The notes under the pieces: model-generated
What the model saw: the letters and a program-made list of their open reading frames with translations, nothing else
Database searches by the model: none
What the model was told of the DNA's origin: nothing
In this document: positions 6,677 to 15,537 of the stretch, piece after piece
Position numbering within the stretch: position 1 is the first letter of the stretch
Layout: each line of letters starts with the position of its first letter
Assembly: GCA_964496435.1 (NCBI GenBank)
Contig: CAZBZP010000006.1
Location: 88,373 to 152,372 of the forward strand
DNA length: 64,000 nucleotides
Direction of reading: 5' to 3'
Source: Berkiella sp964496435
Lineage (GTDB): Bacteria; Pseudomonadota; Gammaproteobacteria; Berkiellales; Berkiellaceae
Made by a program: the position numbers and the translations under genes

Positions 6677-8077
6677 TTAAAACAAAGTGCAACCTGTGGA
6701 TGTAGGCGTTAATTGTAATATATTTTCTTCTTCTGGGATAACTTCTGGGAGCACTTCCTCCTGCTGTCTTGCTACATGCATAGACATAAGCTGAAATGGA
6801 TGATGCACATTGCGATGTCTAAAAAGGATAGGAGAAGGTAGAGGGTTCATCGTTAAAGCCGCAATGCCAATCACAAGGGTCATGTGCTCTCTTCTTAACT
6901 TTTCATTTTGAACTAAAGATAGCAGTGCTTCATGCTTGCTAAATTGTTCAAGGGCTTGGAGCTCAAAAGGTTTTAAGGAAGACATCGCACCTTCTCTTTT
7001 TAAATCTTCAAGCAATAACTCTTCTTTGTCGATACCCTTGCCGGCCCAAAAATAGCAAGGCACATCCATAAATGGCTTTAGCATTAAACCATAATGTTGC
7101 GCAATATAAACAATAGCATAATGAATTGCTTCTTGAAAAAGGACGTATGGCTCTTCATAGTCCTTACTTTCAAATTTCACTGATTGTGCAAATGCATTTG
7201 GTGTTGAGAGATATTGTATAAGTGGCGCCATATAAAGCGCTAAATCTTTACTTTGCGTGGCACAGGTGCCTGTTGCGATGATTTGTGCAAGCATTAATCC
7301 CGCATCTTGTGGGAAATCTTTTTCTATATCATCCAAATCATGCAAAATAGTACCCTTTACTCTATCACACCATAGTCCTTTTAGGTGCGCCACTTGATTT
7401 TCAAGCCTTACACGGCATGTGGCGATACCCTCAAAGTTTTCAACCTCACAGCGCCAACGTAGGCTTGAAATAACGTGCTCTAATTGCAAAAAACGATTAG
7501 GAAAATAATTTTTAGCTTGCAATGAGCGTTGTACTAAATCAATCAGTAGCATAAAGTCAGGGCTTAGTGCTGAACTTTTTTGAATAATCACGCGGGTTAA
7601 AGAATAAAGATAATCTTTAATAAAAATTTCATAACTGCCAAATGCAGCAAAGGCAGGGTTTATATAAAACCCATCTACAGGCTCATGAGCCCCACAAAGC
7701 ACATAACGCTTAGCAAGTGTGTGTTGACGCAAAGACTGCCAACTTGCTTTAAGTTCCTCTATCACTATTGCTTTATCTTCTTCAACAATATCATTACTAA
7801 TATGTTTATTCAGATAATCGAGAATCACACTATCTGCATCTTTGAAGATGCCTACTCTTAAATTTAATTGTGAGGCCAGAGAATAAACAATATTAGCGTT
7901 AATAATGTTTTCAATGGGTAGTTGTTTGGATGTCGTTAACAATAAGGTATCTAAGGCATGATTTAGATTATCAATGATAATGACATTAATTTTGCCATAA
8001 CCATCAATTGTAAGTATGGATTGCTGATCATCCGTTTTGGCGTAACATTTTACGTTGCGTGCTCGAACCCTCGTCAT
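6677..8077 (-). CDS. Unknown 466-aa protein with C-terminal CaaX box (CTLF)
   Basis: A large soluble protein with no signal peptide, no transmembrane segment and no enzyme motif that I recognise. It has many Leu-rich helical stretches and scattered Cys. The last four residues are Cys-Thr-Leu-Phe, fitting the CaaX consensus for eukaryotic protein prenylation; Phe in the last position favours geranylgeranylation. CaaX boxes of this kind occur in Legionella type IV effectors that host enzymes lipidate. The region just before it is acidic (EVIPEEEN), as in many Dot/Icm signals. ATG 8077 is preferred (GGGTGA 8 nt upstream); an in-frame GTG lies at 8089. It is coupled to the small membrane protein downstream. 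Confidence 0.75.
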   Translation of the reverse strand: MTRVRARNVKCYAKTDDQQSILTIDGYGKINVIIIDNLNHALDTLLLTTSKQLPIENIINANIVYSLASQLNLRVGIFKDADSVILDYLNKHISNDIVEEDKAIVIEELKASWQSLRQHTLAKRYVLCGAHEPVDGFYINPAFAAFGSYEIFIKDYLYSLTRVIIQKSSALSPDFMLLIDLVQRSLQAKNYFPNRFLQLEHVISSLRWRCEVENFEGIATCRVRLENQVAHLKGLWCDRVKGTILHDLDDIEKDFPQDAGLMLAQIIATGTCATQSKDLALYMAPLIQYLSTPNAFAQSVKFESKDYEEPYVLFQEAIHYAIVYIAQHYGLMLKPFMDVPCYFWAGKGIDKEELLLEDLKREGAMSSLKPFELQALEQFSKHEALLSLVQNEKLRREHMTLVIGIAALTMNPLPSPILFRHRNVHHPFQLMSMHVARQQEEVLPEVIPEEENILQLTPTSTGCTLF

Positions 8078-8155
8078 GTGCGCTATCACCCTGTGAGTTT
8101 GTAAGCAATCTTCTTTTAAGTTATATCAGGACGATCTGGTGAGTGCAATACTTAT

Positions 8156-8578
8156 TTATTGAGCATTGGATAAGATTATTTTCCAACGTGTTTGTTCTTG
8201 ACTCACATAATCTCTTTGTCCAAGTTGTCCATAACGAGCTACGACTTTAAGCTGCCATGCAATATAATGAGGGTTATCAAGCGGATAGCTTATTGTTTGC
8301 AAGCAAGTGATGTTTACATCCATACCTGATAGGGCTTTTTCTTCACGATTAAAGTGATAGGTCTTATCTTGGCAACTGCGCTGATTTGGGCTTAAGTCTT
8401 GAGCAAACAGATCAAAAGCACTTAGGTTAGCTAATCGTGCCCTTGCTGTTAACAATTCATAATTAACGATTTGTTGATCTGCTATCCCCATTCTCAACAA
8501 ATAGACACCAGCCAAAGAAAGTACAATAAGAATAAAAACTGTTGCCATCAAACTAAAGCCCGCTTGTTGCTGCCTCAT
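8156..8578 (-). CDS. mshP: MSHA pilus minor pilin-like protein MshP
   Basis: 140 residues with a short basic leader and type IV prepilin signature QAG/FSLMATVFILIVLSLAG. The conserved Glu at +5 is replaced by Ala, which suits a MshP/GspK-type minor pilin whose +5 side chain differs from that of the main subunits. It is the last gene of the msh operon and its start overlaps the mshO stop (ATGA). In Vibrio mshQ follows; here it is absent and the CaaX-protein gene comes next on the same strand. Confidence 0.75.
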   Translation of the reverse strand: MRQQQAGFSLMATVFILIVLSLAGVYLLRMGIADQQIVNYELLTARARLANLSAFDLFAQDLSPNQRSCQDKTYHFNREEKALSGMDVNITCLQTISYPLDNPHYIAWQLKVVARYGQLGQRDYVSQEQTRWKIILSNAQ

Positions 8579-9282
8579 AACCCTTCCCCCAACAGAATGG
8601 GACGGGTCAACTTGATGGGTTCTTTTTGCTGCGAATCCATTTCAAGTGAAATAAAGAGGGTTGGTGACTTTTTATCCCCATTTAAAGCAAAATGACAGCC
8701 TTTAACTTGATTTGAAACCAAAGCAGCATCCTTATCTATAAGGCGTTTTAAGCTCTTTGAGGTGGCTTCACATTGATATTCAACAGGGTTTGAGAGAATG
8801 TAGAATAGTTCGGGATGATTATTGGCAATATTAAGTTTTTCAGCAAAATCCAAGCTAAGGTTATCTTGAGATTTCTTTAAGGTGGCATCAAAATATTTAT
8901 CTTTATTTTCAACACTATAGGGAAAATATATTATATAGTGTTGATTCTCTTTTAAGGTTTTTGGCAGTGTGCTTAAAAGACGAACCCCTGTCCCACCCTC
9001 TTCATTAACAAGAACACCACTGCTAAGGATCCTTTTAAAAATTATTGATTGCTTTGTATTTTCATTTTCCAATTGGAGGGAATTTACAAATACAGCGCTA
9101 AGATCTCTATTTAGCATATCTAAAGAAAGTATCGCTTGCTCAACTTGCTTGGTTCGTTGGGTCGCCCAGAAATACGTCGTAATGGGACCTGCGAGAATTT
9201 GAATAATAACGCCTGCAAGAATTGCGGTTAGCAACAAGCTAAATATGAATTCTACTAAGGTAAAACCTTGTGACTTATTCAT
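8575..9282 (-). CDS. mshO: MSHA biogenesis minor pilin MshO
   Basis: 235 residues with prepilin signature SQG/FTLVEFIFSLLLTAILAGV (Glu at +5). A PilW/MshO-like globular domain follows, with a late Cys pair at about residues 174 and 197. It would be processed by a prepilin peptidase and sit in the pilus or its initiation complex. The start overlaps the mshD stop by 8 bp and the end overlaps the mshP start by 4 bp, so translational coupling is expected. Confidence 0.82.
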   Translation of the reverse strand: MNKSQGFTLVEFIFSLLLTAILAGVIIQILAGPITTYFWATQRTKQVEQAILSLDMLNRDLSAVFVNSLQLENENTKQSIIFKRILSSGVLVNEEGGTGVRLLSTLPKTLKENQHYIIYFPYSVENKDKYFDATLKKSQDNLSLDFAEKLNIANNHPELFYILSNPVEYQCEATSKSLKRLIDKDAALVSNQVKGCHFALNGDKKSPTLFISLEMDSQQKEPIKLTRPILLGEGL

Positions 9283-9673
9283 TTATCTGTCCCGGTGATT
9301 TAATTGCACAAAATTGTGTATCACCAATTATCTCATGACCCAATATGACACAAACTAATGTTGCATTGTTATTCTTAATATAAGGTTTGGCACTGATAGC
9401 AACCGTGAGATGATTTGACCATTTGAACTGTGACGCAAGCTCAGGAAATGCTTCTACAAATGGCTTCTTTGAGATATTCAACACTTCGTTTTTTTTCAAC
9501 AATCTTTCTAGTATATTCTCAGCAATAGCATTTATCTGCCATCTCAATTCGGGTGTAACACTGTTGTTTATCGTTGTCATCATCACCGATAAAATACCTG
9601 TGAGCCCTATGCTTAGCACCACCATGGCTAATATTAATTCAATTAAGCTAAAGCCGGCATTAGAATTTTTCAT
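9275..9673 (-). CDS. mshD: MSHA minor pilin MshD
   Basis: 132 residues from ATG 9673, giving a six-residue leader (MKNSNAG) and the prepilin signature G/FSLIELILAMVVLSIGLTG. A longer in-frame start at 9694 lacks a ribosome-binding site. The C-terminal domain has a Cys pair (LVCVILG ... QFCAIK) that may form the usual pilin disulfide. It overlaps mshC upstream and mshO downstream. The role is taken from operon position and the MshD/PilV-like N-terminus. Confidence 0.78.
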   Translation of the reverse strand: MKNSNAGFSLIELILAMVVLSIGLTGILSVMMTTINNSVTPELRWQINAIAENILERLLKKNEVLNISKKPFVEAFPELASQFKWSNHLTVAISAKPYIKNNNATLVCVILGHEIIGDTQFCAIKSPGQINE

Positions 9674-10136
9674 AGACAAAACCGCTTGTTCCATCTATAA
9701 GCAATCTGTGTTGATTAATAGATACATTAATTACTTTTTGCCAGTGTTGACTACTATCTGTCACTTGACCATTGCTATCTATATAAATTGGGAAGGAGGA
9801 AACGCTCAGGGCTTTAGGTACATTCACTAGATAGGTTGTTTGTCCATCTAAAATAAAGGGGCTTAGCACTGCGCGGGTATAATCATCTTGCTTGCAGTTT
9901 TGACGCATGAAAAGACCAAGTTTTTGCTTATCCACCTCTTTAATAACAATATCGCAACCTGTTGCAGTTGCTGTAATATTTGCAAAACGCAGCATATTCA
10001 TCAGTTCATCAATAAAGAATCGTTCTTGAAAAGCGGAAGATTGATTAAACAACGGGCTTGCCGTGATACCAATAATAGACATCAGCACCATAATGAGGAT
10101 AAGTTCGATAAGCGTAAATCCCTTTTCCCTGTTCAC
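9660..10136 (-). CDS. mshC: MSHA minor pilin MshC
   Basis: 158 residues from GTG 10136, with leader VNREKG and signature FTLIELILIMVLMSIIGIT. The GTG is chosen because GGGGATC lies just upstream. The longer ATG start at 10175 would add 13 residues untypical of a prepilin leader and would overlap the previous gene. Two Cys (about 62 and 83 in this numbering) may form a disulfide. It sits between the two large pilins and mshD, as in Vibrio msh loci. Confidence 0.78.
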   Translation of the reverse strand: MNREKGFTLIELILIMVLMSIIGITASPLFNQSSAFQERFFIDELMNMLRFANITATATGCDIVIKEVDKQKLGLFMRQNCKQDDYTRAVLSPFILDGQTTYLVNVPKALSVSSFPIYIDSNGQVTDSSQHWQKVINVSINQHRLLIDGTSGFVYEKF

Positions 10137-10146
10137 ACGATCCCCA

Positions 10147-10701
10147 TCAAGGCACTTTTTTGGTGATAGCCCCATTATTGGTTGAATAGTAAATTACACG
10201 TGGTACATCTTTGTTTTTCTGATAGGTATACACACAAGTGGATTCTTTATAAACAGAACAGTAGTTTTCGCTGCAACCTTCGCCTGCCCCAAATGACACA
10301 CTTGAAGAAGATAGGAGATTTTTCATTATTTGTGAACAAATCGTATTATCATTACCACCGCCAGTCAGCACGTCCTTTAAACTGATATCTTCTTTACCGT
10401 CATTTGCAGCATTGGGCCAACCTTGATCGTTAAACCCAACATTTGCATGACCTGACTCAAGAAAATCAATGCCAGCTATAGGGGGGGTAGTTGTGGGCTG
10501 ACCGCTCGCTAACCATTTTGCATGCGCAATGTTAACAGCAGAAGCCATGGCACCTGCTGTGCCACTAACGCTTGCATTATGTGCATCGCCTGTAATATCC
10601 AAAAATCGAGGTAAAGCAACGGAAGCAAGGATCCCCAAAAGAACAATCACAATCACCAATTCAATGAGTGTGAAGCCTTTTTTAAACCTGGTTATTTCCA
10701 T
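10147..10701 (-). CDS. MSHA major-type pilin, second copy (MshA/MshB family)
   Basis: 184 residues, leader MEITRFKKG then FTLIELVIVIVLLGILASVALPRF, the classic type IV pilin helix. The C-terminal domain has five Cys, including CSQIMKNLL and CVYTY blocks shared with the neighbouring pilin at 10723. The pair therefore looks like a tandem duplication. AAGGG precedes the ATG. One of the two is presumably the main pilus subunit (MshA) and the other MshB; I cannot decide which. Confidence 0.85.
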   Translation of the reverse strand: MEITRFKKGFTLIELVIVIVLLGILASVALPRFLDITGDAHNASVSGTAGAMASAVNIAHAKWLASGQPTTTPPIAGIDFLESGHANVGFNDQGWPNAANDGKEDISLKDVLTGGGNDNTICSQIMKNLLSSSSVSFGAGEGCSENYCSVYKESTCVYTYQKNKDVPRVIYYSTNNGAITKKVP

Positions 10702-10722
10702 TTTTCTAACCCTTTTAGGTTG

Positions 10723-11262
10723 TTAAGGGTAATTAACTTCACCCGTGCTGGCATCATAGGTAATCTTTTCATTCGTTCGACGGTAAGTATATGTACAATT
10801 GTACTCCCCTGTCGCTTTGGCGCAGAAATCGCCATTATCACACTTACCTGTTTCATCCGCGGGAATAATGATCACACCTGAGGTTTTAACAAGATTATGC
10901 AGAATTTGGCTGCAGGTATCATTACCAGACACACCACCATCTTTAATTTCAGAGAGCGCATTTATCCCGTCACCACTTATACCAACGGGGTAACCTTCAT
11001 TGTTAAATTTTGTTCCAGAATGGCCATCTCCGTTGATATCCACCAAGGTATCGGTATCCTTTGATAGCTCCCATTGTGCTTTAGCCACATTTAATCCTGC
11101 ACTAAAAGCACCACCTGTTGAAGAGACAACAGCTGTTCTGGCTTTTCCTGTTAAATGTAGATACCGAGGCAAAGCAACAGCTGCTAGAACACCCAGTAAC
11201 ACTATAACAACGACTAATTCTATTAGCGTATAACCTTTCACTTTTATCAGTGATTTCATCAT
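10723..11262 (-). CDS. MSHA major-type pilin, first copy (MshA/MshB family)
   Basis: 179 residues from ATG 11262 (GGAA 6 nt upstream; a TTG at 11274 and an ATG at 11268 are also in frame). Leader MMKSLIKVKG then YTLIELVVVIVLLGVLAAVALPRY. The residue after the cleavage site is Tyr rather than Phe, which is unusual for the methylated position but tolerated in some pilins. The C-terminal domain has a DINGDGHSG stretch that resembles a calcium-binding DxDGDG loop. It also has the CSQILHNL and CTYTYRR blocks shared with the next pilin. Confidence 0.83.
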   Translation of the reverse strand: MMKSLIKVKGYTLIELVVVIVLLGVLAAVALPRYLHLTGKARTAVVSSTGGAFSAGLNVAKAQWELSKDTDTLVDINGDGHSGTKFNNEGYPVGISGDGINALSEIKDGGVSGNDTCSQILHNLVKTSGVIIIPADETGKCDNGDFCAKATGEYNCTYTYRRTNEKITYDASTGEVNYP

Positions 11263-11327
11263 ACTCATTTCCAAGCGTTTTTTATCAAGTCAATAGAAAA
11301 ATTATAGTTGTCAAATGCTAAATCTGG

Positions 11328-12566
11328 TCAAAATCCTTCCATTTTACGTAATGCGACTGTAGAAATATCCCACATTGGTAGAAATACACCCAGTGCCAAC
11401 ATCAAGACCATCGCCGCAATAATGATGATAAGGATAGGTTCAATAACGTGACCTAATCTCTTAAGATCATAATCCACATCCTTTTCATAATACTGAGCTA
11501 CATCTAAGAGTGTGCTATCGACTTGGCCCGTTTCTTCGCCTACAATCAACATTTGTAATACAATAGGTGAAAATAATTCAGTATGTTTTGCTGCTTGGTA
11601 AATAGCTTCACCTCTTTCAACATAATGTCGCATTTGAATTATTTTTTGTGATAAATAGGCATTGTCTACCACATGCGATACTACTTTAAACCCTTTCAAC
11701 AATGGCACATTAGCCTTGATAGTCATTGAAAATGCACGGCAAAATCTTGCATAGACAGAACGTTGAATAATATCACCAATAAAGGGGATCTTAAGCTTCA
11801 AAAATGACCACCACCATTTTCCCTGTTTGGTATGTGAGTACACAACAATCCCAATACTACATCCAATGGCAAATATTCCTAATAGCCATCCGTAATGAAC
11901 AAAAAAATCTGAAATACTAATTAGAATCTGCGTTGGCATCGGTAGTTTTGATCCAAAAGCCGAAAAAAAATTACGGAATGATGGAATTACGACCATATTA
12001 ATAATGCAAATTGCAAAAAAGATGGAAAAGAACACCATGGCAGGGTAACGTAAGGCTGTTTTGATACGCCTTCTCGTGTCTAGTTCTGATTCAAGGTAAT
12101 ATTTAATTTGTAAAAATACATTCTCAAGTTGACCTGTATTTTCACCTATGTCTACCATCGCAATAATCAATGAGGAAAAAATATTGTCATGCTTTTCCAA
12201 GGATTTAGAAAAGCTGTTTCCTGATTCCAAACTAATTACTACATCTGTTAGTGCATTTCGTAAAGCATTGTGTTTGGTTGTTTCACAGACCACTCTTAGT
12301 GCGCGCATTAATGAAACACCTGCTTTTAACAAGGTGTGCATTTGTTGGGAAAATAAAATAAGATCATCTAACTGTGGGCGGCCATATGAAAAATATTTTG
12401 TCAGTAAAATCTCAACGGTCATTTCATCTGATGTGGGCTGGATATACAAAGGTATGACATCAACACTGGCCAGCTTAACAATCGCACTATTTGGATTTTG
12501 GGCTTCAATTAAACCTTCAATCATTTGCCCGTTTTTATTACGTCCTTTGTATTTATAACTAGGCAT
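11328..12566 (-). CDS. mshG: Type IV pilus/T2SS inner-membrane platform protein MshG
   Basis: 412 residues of the PilC/GspF family: two cytoplasmic helical T2SSF domains (about 65-190 and 270-390) with three transmembrane segments (about 172-192, 220-240 and 378-400). It forms the inner-membrane platform that couples the MshE ATPase to pilin assembly. It starts 10 bp after the mshE stop. MshF, expected next in Vibrio, is missing: only about 65 bp separates it from the first pilin. Confidence 0.9.
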   Translation of the reverse strand: MPSYKYKGRNKNGQMIEGLIEAQNPNSAIVKLASVDVIPLYIQPTSDEMTVEILLTKYFSYGRPQLDDLILFSQQMHTLLKAGVSLMRALRVVCETTKHNALRNALTDVVISLESGNSFSKSLEKHDNIFSSLIIAMVDIGENTGQLENVFLQIKYYLESELDTRRRIKTALRYPAMVFFSIFFAICIINMVVIPSFRNFFSAFGSKLPMPTQILISISDFFVHYGWLLGIFAIGCSIGIVVYSHTKQGKWWWSFLKLKIPFIGDIIQRSVYARFCRAFSMTIKANVPLLKGFKVVSHVVDNAYLSQKIIQMRHYVERGEAIYQAAKHTELFSPIVLQMLIVGEETGQVDSTLLDVAQYYEKDVDYDLKRLGHVIEPILIIIIAAMVLMLALGVFLPMWDISTVALRKMEGF

Positions 12567-12576
12567 ATATCATCCT

Positions 12577-14268
12577 TTAACCTTCCATCACTTCTACTGA
12601 AAGGCGTAAGACTTCATCCAAACTAATAATGCCGTCCTTAGCATAATCTAAAGCGCTTAAACTCAATGTTCGGAAGTTTGCCTTCTTTTTAACTAAAATA
12701 CTAAAGGTTTTAATATCCCCATCTCTTAAAGCGTCGATGATATCGTCTGTTAATTCAATTAATTCATAAACGCCAATTCTGCCTTTATAACCCCTCATAC
12801 CACATGAAGAACAACCTCGTCCCTTTTTAAAATTAAAGGTTATATCTTTGTTGGGACAAAGCGTATTAAGCCATTCCATCTCTCTTGTCGTTGGAAGATA
12901 GGGTTCAGCACAAACTGGACACACGCGTTTGGCCAAACGCTGCGCTAGCACTAATCGTATGGCACTTGCTGCAAGATAGGGCTCTATGCCCATATCAATT
13001 AATCTTAGCGGACCACTGATTGCATCATTCGTGTGCAATGTTGATAAAACTAAATGCCCCGTCATTGCTGCACGAAGAGCGATTTGCGCTGTTTCTTCAT
13101 CTCGTATTTCACCTACCATCACTACATCTGGATCATGTCTTAGTGCTGATCGCAGTATGGTAGAAAAATTCAAGCCTATCTTAGGTTGTACTTGAACTTG
13201 ATTAATTCTATCAAACAAATATTCAACGGGATCTTCAACCGTTATAATTTTTTTGTCATAAGTATTTATTTCATTTAACCCGGCATAAAGTGTCGTTGAT
13301 TTACCACTACCCGTTGGGCCGGTTACTAAAATCATGCCATGAGGTCTTGAGAGATGATAGCGATATTTTTCTAATGTCGTTGTTGTCATCCCCAAATCAT
13401 CTAATCGCAGCACCCCTTGCGTTTGATCAAGCAAACGCATTACCACAGCCTCACCATTATGCACCGGCATCGTTGCAATACGCACATCAATTTTTCTATC
13501 TTTTAATCTAATCGAAAAACGGCCATCCTGAGGTAATCTTCTTTCAGATATATTCAATCTTGCCATTAATTTTAAACGCAGCACAATTGCAGAAATGATA
13601 GTTTTGCCTTTCATCACTTGCTCTTGCAAAACACCATCTATTCGTTGTCGTATACGCATGCCATTTTCAGCAGGTTCAATATGTATATCTGAAGCGTTAA
13701 CTTGTATTGCATCTTCAAATATCGAATTCAGTAACTTCTTGATAGGCGCATCACCTACCTCTTCATCCATTTCATTACGAAATGAAACAGTACCAATTTC
13801 TTGTTCAAGCTCACCTGCTAAGGAAGCAATTTCTTCTGTCTTTCTGTATACGTCATCAATTATGCGCAATATGTCTTTTTCTCTTGCGACCACTAAGCGT
13901 AATTGCTTTTTCAGTTTTTTGGATACTTCATCAAAAGCTATCAGATCAGTTGGATCTGCGACTGCCACTAAAAAGGCATTTTTAACTCTATCAATGGGTA
14001 TTACGCGATACCGCCTTGCAATGGCTTCGGGTAGCTCACGAATCACTTCGGGTTTAATCTTGTAATAAGGCAATTCTAAAAAGGGTAAATTGAGTTGCTT
14101 ACTGAGAAATAAGAGTAATCCTGTTTCATCGATCAAGCCTTGCTCAATAAGGACGTCGCCTAATTTTTTTCCGGTTTGCTTTTGCTGACTCAGCGCTTTT
14201 TCAAGTTGGAATTGAGTGATAACTTTATTTTCAAGGAGTAAATCGCCTAATTTAAGTTTTTTGATCAT
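12577..14268 (-). CDS. mshE: Pilus assembly ATPase MshE with N-terminal MshEN domain
   Basis: 563 residues. The N-terminal 100 residues form an MshEN-type domain, the c-di-GMP receptor of this family, with two KLGD(L/V)L..(N/Q)... repeats. The usual Arg of the RLG motif is Lys in both. The GspE ATPase core follows with Walker A GPTGSGKST, Asp box, Walker B and His box (LSTLHTNDA). A tetracysteine zinc site lies near the C-terminus (CPVC ... CSSC). It powers pilus extension. ATG 14268 has GGGGTG 6 nt upstream and follows the mshJ stop by one base; the ATG at 14280 would overlap mshJ. Confidence 0.92.
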   Translation of the reverse strand: MIKKLKLGDLLLENKVITQFQLEKALSQQKQTGKKLGDVLIEQGLIDETGLLLFLSKQLNLPFLELPYYKIKPEVIRELPEAIARRYRVIPIDRVKNAFLVAVADPTDLIAFDEVSKKLKKQLRLVVAREKDILRIIDDVYRKTEEIASLAGELEQEIGTVSFRNEMDEEVGDAPIKKLLNSIFEDAIQVNASDIHIEPAENGMRIRQRIDGVLQEQVMKGKTIISAIVLRLKLMARLNISERRLPQDGRFSIRLKDRKIDVRIATMPVHNGEAVVMRLLDQTQGVLRLDDLGMTTTTLEKYRYHLSRPHGMILVTGPTGSGKSTTLYAGLNEINTYDKKIITVEDPVEYLFDRINQVQVQPKIGLNFSTILRSALRHDPDVVMVGEIRDEETAQIALRAAMTGHLVLSTLHTNDAISGPLRLIDMGIEPYLAASAIRLVLAQRLAKRVCPVCAEPYLPTTREMEWLNTLCPNKDITFNFKKGRGCSSCGMRGYKGRIGVYELIELTDDIIDALRDGDIKTFSILVKKKANFRTLSLSALDYAKDGIISLDEVLRLSVEVMEG

Positions 14269-14269
14269 A

Positions 14270-14938
14270 TCACACCCCAATCCAATTCTTGTGTTGGCTT
14301 AAGGTGTAAAATGTTAATACAATTTTGGCTTGAGGGAATTGGGTAATACTAAACTCTATATTACCCCACCAAATAGGATAGGGGAGCTGCTCTACTTGCT
14401 TAACATAACTTAATAAATCTTGATACTCTCCCGTAAAGGTCATGCGAATACTGTGACGATATAGTGAGGCGTTTTCGCTTGTTTCTTTAAATTTGTCATG
14501 CACCAAGGCTTGCGGTGCTAAAGTTTCTATCTGAACAAATGTTAAGCCTGAAAAATTTCCTAGTAGCTTATCGAGCATAAGAGGGACCTGATCTGGCTTA
14601 ATTAATTTTTCCTGATAATGTTCCAAAACACGATTGTGTTCTTGCAAGATAGTATCGAGCTGTTGTAATTCGGCATTTGGCTTTGGACTTGTATCCTTTT
14701 GCAACTTTTCGCGAAGCAATACTAATTCATGCTTCGTTGCTTGGTACTCTTGATCAAGATTTTGCTTTTCTTCACTATTGTCATTTAATGCTTGTGTGGC
14801 TGGTGTAATAATTCCAGTGTATAGAATGGTCCAAATAATGACCAAACCTGTAACCAATAGCAATACTCTCTCTCTTTGTGAGCGAGCATTAATAAGACGT
14901 TTAACTTTTAAATTGATATCATATAAATGTTGGTGCAT
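14270..14938 (-). CDS. mshJ: MSHA biogenesis protein MshJ (GspM/PilO-like)
   Basis: 222 residues: a short cytoplasmic N-terminus, one transmembrane helix (about 26-46), a long coiled coil (about 52-115) and a ferredoxin-like periplasmic domain. This is the PilO/GspM arrangement, part of the inner-membrane alignment complex linking platform and outer membrane. Its start shares one base with the stop of the preceding gene (TAATG). Confidence 0.82.
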   Translation of the reverse strand: MHQHLYDINLKVKRLINARSQRERVLLLVTGLVIIWTILYTGIITPATQALNDNSEEKQNLDQEYQATKHELVLLREKLQKDTSPKPNAELQQLDTILQEHNRVLEHYQEKLIKPDQVPLMLDKLLGNFSGLTFVQIETLAPQALVHDKFKETSENASLYRHSIRMTFTGEYQDLLSYVKQVEQLPYPIWWGNIEFSITQFPQAKIVLTFYTLSQHKNWIGV

Positions 14939-15537
14939 TATTCAGCCTGCAAATTAAATTTCACCCATGGCTTATTCTTATCAATTTGTTGTAAATTTAG
15001 CTTTTGGAAGCGTCTACCTTTCATCACTTGCGTACTTTCCCAAGATTTAACCATCAGCGGAACCAATTGTGGTGAAAGCGCATTACCTGCAAAATTCATT
15101 CGATGACCTTCATTTTCCATATAGAAATGAGATACATACATGCCCTTTACATGAGAGGCTGCAAAACCTTCCAGATAGGAAGACAGCGGATATGATTGAA
15201 AGTTTGACTGCTCTTGTAGTAGTGCTATTGCACTTTGTGTTTTGGTAATCTTATCTTTGATAATAGCGATTTCTTCCTGCATTTTGTGTGGGCTATTTTT
15301 TGCTTTAAAATCTTTGCTCATCGTTTGTAACTGCTGGTTTACTTCTTCACGCTTTTTCTTTAAGTCTTCTATATTTCTATTTTGCTCATTGAGAGACCAT
15401 TTGGCATTAATCGCTATTAATGCCAAAACAAAAAATAAGCCTAGCCACAATTGGAATAATAATGTGGCGGACAATACTGGCGTAAACTCTTCTTCCTCTT
15501 TTTGATAAAAATTTACATTCTGTTTTAATATCATCAT
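14938..15537 (-). CDS. PilN-like protein of the MSHA system (MshI2-type)
   Basis: 199 residues with a short cytoplasmic N-terminus containing a PilM-binding-like NVNFYQKEEE segment. One transmembrane helix (about 26-46), a coiled coil (48-100) and a C-terminal alpha/beta domain follow. This matches PilN and the second MshI-type protein found after MshI in Vibrio-like msh operons. Its start overlaps the mshI stop by 4 bp (ATGA). Confidence 0.8.
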   Translation of the reverse strand: MMILKQNVNFYQKEEEEFTPVLSATLLFQLWLGLFFVLALIAINAKWSLNEQNRNIEDLKKKREEVNQQLQTMSKDFKAKNSPHKMQEEIAIIKDKITKTQSAIALLQEQSNFQSYPLSSYLEGFAASHVKGMYVSHFYMENEGHRMNFAGNALSPQLVPLMVKSWESTQVMKGRRFQKLNLQQIDKNKPWVKFNLQAE

